Of a DNA stretch of 8,951 nt, positions 5,928-8,951 are shown piece by piece (within the stretch, counting starts at the first letter, position 1; each line of letters starts with the position of its first letter). The translations under genes were made by a program, and so were the position numbers. Source of the stretch: Acidobacteriota bacterium (lineage in GTDB: Bacteria; Acidobacteriota; Terriglobia; Acidiferrales; UBA7541); NCBI GenBank assembly GCA_028876695.1, contig JAGWRH010000238.1:1-8951 (forward strand). The letters run 5' to 3'. The notes under the pieces are model-generated. The model saw only the letters and a list, made by a program, of their open reading frames with translations, made no database searches and had not been told where the DNA came from.

Positions 5928-8164
5928 GGTTTCTCTTTTGCCTCGTTCGTAGAAATTAGCTTGGAGCAGTAGCCGCCAAGTGTACCACTGGTGAAAAGAT
6001 AGTCCTCGGATGAAAAGACCGCGCCGGCCGGTGGCTCGTACGACGGTTGCGGAGCATTGCACGACGCGGAGGCCTGCTCCGCGCCGCCAGCCAGCAAATT
6101 CGCGACAGAAAGATCGTAGCCGGGCACATGCTGGCGGATTTCGTCGAAGGCCGCCTCCGGCGTGCGGAGGCGGATGGGCGTGCCCACGCCCAGCATGGCC
6201 AGTTGATGCGAAAGGATTCGCAGCAGGTCGAAATCACTGCGCGGGCCCTGCGGGTCGAGGGCGCGATGGGTCATCTGCACTTCGCCGGCGGTGTTCGTGA
6301 GCGTCCCTTCTTTTTCGTAGGTGGAAGCGGCGGGCAGAACGACATCGGCCTGCTGGGCGGTTTCGGTGAGGAACATGTCCTGCACGACCAGAAGTTCGAG
6401 ACCAGCGATGCGTCCGGCGGCCGACGCTTTAAAGGTCTTTACTGGGTTCGCGCCGACGACGTACAGCGCTTTGAGCCGTCCCGCAACGGCAGCTTCCATC
6501 ATTTCGCGAGCGGTCAGCCCGGGCTTTTCGGAGATATCGCCGCCCCAAAGTTTCGAATAGCGAGCGCGCTCGGCGGAATCGGAAAGCGGAGCGTAGCCAG
6601 GAAGGCGATCGGGCAGCAGCGCGAGATCGGAAGCGCCGCGCGAATTCGCATAATCGCCGAGAGCCATAAATTTCGTGTTGTCGCTGAAACGCGCGGCGAA
6701 GGAGACCAGGTCGCGAATCGCAGCGCCTTGAATCGACGCGCCGAAGATGACTACGACGTTCTTTTCGGAATCGAGCGCCGCTTTGAGGCGGACGAGCGAT
6801 TCCGTGGTGCTGGAATCAAATTGGCCATCGCCGGTGGCGAGCCAGTGCAGAGCCTGCGCTTCCGCACCTTTCGGCACCTCGGCCACAATATTCGCCTGGC
6901 GGTGAATCTTGCTCGGGCGGCCGTTGAGTACGTACACCCGCGCTTGATGATGGCGCACGTTGGCGCGAATCTGCCAGGCGACCAGCGGATTTTGGTTATT
7001 GGGATCGTTGGCGATCAGAAAGACGGCGCCGGAGTTGTAAACATCGGACATGGTCGCGAGCGAATCGCGTGCCCTAAGGCCCAGTGCCGCCGCAAGGCCA
7101 ACGTAATCGGCGGTGCGATGATGGTCGAGGTTGTTCGTGCCGAGCGTGACGCGCGCGAAGCGGTTCAGCAGGTAATTTTCTTCGTTCGTGGTGTGATTCG
7201 AACCGATCACGCCGATTGCGGAAGGTCCGTGAGTTTCGCGCACCTGTTTCAGGCGACGGCTGACTTCTTCGAGCGCATCTTCCCAGCTGGCGGGCTCGAG
7301 CGAGCCATTCCGGCGCACCAGAGGCTGGCGGATTCGGTCGGCGTGCGACGTGAAATCGAATGCAAAGCGGCCCTTGGCGCACGAAAATTCGCCGTTAATG
7401 CCCGAATGGTCGCGATTGTTGGCGCGCATGATCTCATTATTGCGGACGCTGAGCGTGGTTTTGCACCCGTTCGAGCAATGCGTGCAGGGATCGCCGAAGT
7501 AGTTCATTTCCCACGGCCGCGTCTGATATCGGTACGTGCCGCTGGTCAGCGCGCCCACCGGGCAGATATCGATGCACATGCCGCATTCCTCGCAGGCCAG
7601 TTCGCCCTGGCGGTTCGGCAAGATCAGGGAATGGACGCCGCGAACCCCCACGCCGAGGGCCTTCACGTCCATGCCTTCATCGCACACGCGCACGCAGCGA
7701 TAGCACAGAATGCAGCGCGGCCTGTCGTAATAGACGAGGGGCGACCATTTTTCTTCGGGCAGGTGGAATTTTTCTTCGACGAACCGGGTTTTGTCCAAGC
7801 CGTAGCGGAAGGTCATGTCCTGCAACTCGCATTCGCCGCCCTTATCACACACCGGGCAATCGAGCGGATGATTCGAAAGCAGGAATTCGATCATGTCCTT
7901 GCGGGCTTTGTGGACCGTGGGAGTAGCCGTTTTGACGACCATGCCGTCCGTCGCCACGAGCGTGCAGGCCGTTTGGAGCTTGGGCATTTTTTCTACTTCT
8001 ACCAGGCACATGCGGCAGGCAGCCTGCAGCGTGAGCCCAGGGTAGTAGCAGAAGGAAGGAATTTCGATTCCTTGCTGCTTCGCCGCGTCGATCACCAGCG
8101 TTCCGGCAGCGGTGGTCACCTGCCGGCCATCGATCATAAACGTAATGGATTTCTGGTCCGCCAT
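5885..8164 (-). CDS. nuoG: NADH-quinone oxidoreductase subunit G (NuoG), with an extra ferredoxin-type cluster motif
   Basis: The large Fe-S subunit of the complex I peripheral arm, 759 residues, carrying electrons from NuoE/F towards NuoI/B. Domains in order: an N-terminal [2Fe-2S] ferredoxin domain with C39, C50, C53, C67 (cluster N1b); the His/Cys motif H99, C103, C106, C112 (cluster N5, HxxxCxxCxxxxxC); two complete motifs C151-C154-C157-C161 and C191-C194-C197-C201; the N7 ligand set C227, C230, C234, C262; then a molybdopterin-oxidoreductase-like domain to about residue 690 (for example YVVGANPVKT, and ADVVLPAASTYEKEGTLTNTAGEVQ near 607-630). By family knowledge this domain carries no cofactor in complex I. 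The ATG at 8162-8164 follows AGGA by five bases and lies seven bases after the nuoF stop. The last 20 or so residues (NEAKEKPWGSSPSTQSWWHR) are weakly NuoG-like and overlap nuoH. The second complete four-cysteine motif is absent in E. coli and Thermus NuoG, so one more [4Fe-4S] cluster is predicted. Confidence 0.97.
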   Translation of the reverse strand: MADQKSITFMIDGRQVTTAAGTLVIDAAKQQGIEIPSFCYYPGLTLQAACRMCLVEVEKMPKLQTACTLVATDGMVVKTATPTVHKARKDMIEFLLSNHPLDCPVCDKGGECELQDMTFRYGLDKTRFVEEKFHLPEEKWSPLVYYDRPRCILCYRCVRVCDEGMDVKALGVGVRGVHSLILPNRQGELACEECGMCIDICPVGALTSGTYRYQTRPWEMNYFGDPCTHCSNGCKTTLSVRNNEIMRANNRDHSGINGEFSCAKGRFAFDFTSHADRIRQPLVRRNGSLEPASWEDALEEVSRRLKQVRETHGPSAIGVIGSNHTTNEENYLLNRFARVTLGTNNLDHHRTADYVGLAAALGLRARDSLATMSDVYNSGAVFLIANDPNNQNPLVAWQIRANVRHHQARVYVLNGRPSKIHRQANIVAEVPKGAEAQALHWLATGDGQFDSSTTESLVRLKAALDSEKNVVVIFGASIQGAAIRDLVSFAARFSDNTKFMALGDYANSRGASDLALLPDRLPGYAPLSDSAERARYSKLWGGDISEKPGLTAREMMEAAVAGRLKALYVVGANPVKTFKASAAGRIAGLELLVVQDMFLTETAQQADVVLPAASTYEKEGTLTNTAGEVQMTHRALDPQGPRSDFDLLRILSHQLAMLGVGTPIRLRTPEAAFDEIRQHVPGYDLSVANLLAGGAEQASASCNAPQPSYEPPAGAVFSSEDYLFTSGTLGGYCSKLISTNEAKEKPWGSSPSTQSWWHR

Positions 8165-8171
8165 TCGGATC

Positions 8172-8951
8172 CTAGTGCGCTCCTACGATAGCTTCAGCGG
8201 GAGCGTACGGGCACTTGCCCTGTAAATGTTCCTCAAACTCGTTGCGCCACTTCTTCACGATGCTGATCGTGGGCAGCGCCGCCGCGTCACCTAGCGCGCA
8301 GAAGGTGCGGCCCAGCATGTTCTTCGAAAGCTCGTCGATCATCGATATGTCGTCCGGCGAACCGGCGCCGTCGTGGAAACGATCGAGCATCTTGCGCAGC
8401 CACGCCGTACCTTCGCGGCAGGGGATGCACCAGCCGCAGGATTCGTGTGCGTAGAAATGCATGATGCGCCGGGCAAAATCGACCATGCAGGTGTCTTCGT
8501 CGAGCACAACGGTGCCGCCCGAGCCGAGCATCGAGCCGATCTTCGCCACCGAGTCGTAATCCATGGGCACGTCGATTTCGTCCGCCGAAAGGAGCGGGCA
8601 TGAACTGCCGCCCGGGACAACGGCCTTCAATTTTTTTCCTCCGCGCACGCCGCCGGCAACTTCTTCGATCAGCCGCCGAAGCGGGAAGCCCAGAGGCAAT
8701 TCGTAGATTCCGGGGCGATTGACGTGCCCGGAAATGGAATACAGGCGCGTTCCGCCGTTTCTGGGCGTACCGAGTGCGGCGTACGCGTCGCCGCCCATGC
8801 GAATCACGGCCGGGACGGTGCTGAGGGTTTCCGCGTTGTTGATCACCGTGGGGCAGCCGTACAGGCCGACTACGGCAGGGAACGGCGGTTTGATGCGCGG
8901 ATAACCACGCTTGCCCTCGAGCGACTCCATCAGCGCCGATTCTTCGCCGCA
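8172..8951 (-). CDS. nuoF: NADH-quinone oxidoreductase subunit F (NuoF), C-terminal part, cut by window edge
   Basis: The FMN- and NADH-binding subunit of complex I, where NADH is oxidised and the first [4Fe-4S] cluster (N3) receives electrons. Only the last 259 residues are inside the window. The frame is open to the edge, so the visible ATG at 8928-8930 is internal and the true start lies beyond. The fragment begins with CGEESALMESLEGKRG, a conserved NuoF block, then PRIKPPFPA and the NNAETLSTVP segment. An SLBB-type domain follows (about residues 65-140: YSISGHVNRPGIYELPLG onward). The C-terminal NADH_4Fe-4S domain has C172, C175 and C178 in SCGWCIPCREGT, with the fourth ligand C218 in GRTFCALGDAAALP. 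All four N3 ligands are therefore present. The FMN-binding glycine-rich loop and most of the NADH site lie outside. nuoG follows after seven bases, so both are surely on one transcript. Confidence 0.97.
   Translation of the reverse strand, partial: CGEESALMESLEGKRGYPRIKPPFPAVVGLYGCPTVINNAETLSTVPAVIRMGGDAYAALGTPRNGGTRLYSISGHVNRPGIYELPLGFPLRRLIEEVAGGVRGGKKLKAVVPGGSSCPLLSADEIDVPMDYDSVAKIGSMLGSGGTVVLDEDTCMVDFARRIMHFYAHESCGWCIPCREGTAWLRKMLDRFHDGAGSPDDISMIDELSKNMLGRTFCALGDAAALPTISIVKKWRNEFEEHLQGKCPYAPAEAIVGAH

Noticed and set aside
5928..6062. N-terminal extension of the nuoH frame up to an ATG at 6062
   Set aside because: It overlaps the coding 3' end of nuoG and does not resemble NuoH. The GTG at 5925-5927 gives the family's N-terminus.
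6047..8191. A 714-codon open frame on the plus strand, opposite nuoG
   Set aside because: It lies wholly antisense to nuoG apart from a short overhang at its 3' end, is rich in R, H, A, E and D with no recognisable domain, and is explained by GC-rich codon bias that removes stops from this antisense frame. nuoG has every expected cofactor motif, so the plus-strand frame is a shadow.
1..8951. A hidden novel system, mobile element, CRISPR array, RNA gene or internal promoter
   Set aside because: All bases belong to a contiguous nuo operon with gaps of at most 7 bases. No direct repeat arrays, tRNA- or rRNA-like stretches, transposase or integrase motifs, or terminator hairpins were seen by eye.

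Overview
The whole window is one strand of a respiratory complex I (proton-pumping NADH:quinone oxidoreductase, NDH-1) operon. All genes lie on the minus strand, so transcription runs from high to low coordinates: nuoF (3' part) - nuoG - nuoH - nuoJ - nuoK - nuoL - nuoM - nuoN (5' part). Coding density is essentially complete. The largest gap is 7 bases (nuoF/nuoG) and most junctions are overlaps of 1 to 4 bases, so there is no room for an internal terminator or an intergenic promoter. No RNA gene, mobile element, repeat or CRISPR array was seen.

Layout from the high-coordinate end: nuoF C-terminal part (8172-8951) and nuoG (5885-8164) belong to the NADH-oxidising, electron-conducting peripheral arm. 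nuoH (4710-5927) is the membrane subunit that forms the quinone tunnel at the arm junction. nuoJ (4204-4713) and nuoK (3902-4207) are small membrane subunits. nuoL (1908-3902), nuoM (314-1906) and nuoN (1-317, running off the edge) are the three antiporter-like proton pumps. Together they pass electrons from NADH through FMN and Fe-S clusters to quinone and couple this to proton translocation.

Three points stand out. (1) nuoI, which sits between nuoH and nuoJ in the common nuoA-N order, is absent here: nuoH and nuoJ overlap directly. (2) NuoG has two complete CxxCxxCxxxC ferredoxin-type motifs in addition to the N1b, N5 and N7 ligand sets, which predicts one more [4Fe-4S] cluster than in E. 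coli or Thermus NuoG. (3) NuoH is about 405 residues and carries an apparent insertion of roughly 60 residues before its last conserved part, with two possible extra hydrophobic segments.

The organism is a moderately GC-rich bacterium (by eye somewhat under 60% GC) with frequent GTG starts. The protein style and the full-length nuo operon would fit Acidobacteriota or a similar deep Gram-negative lineage, but this is an impression, not a demonstrated assignment. This is a core energy-metabolism locus, and I see no evidence for an undescribed system.
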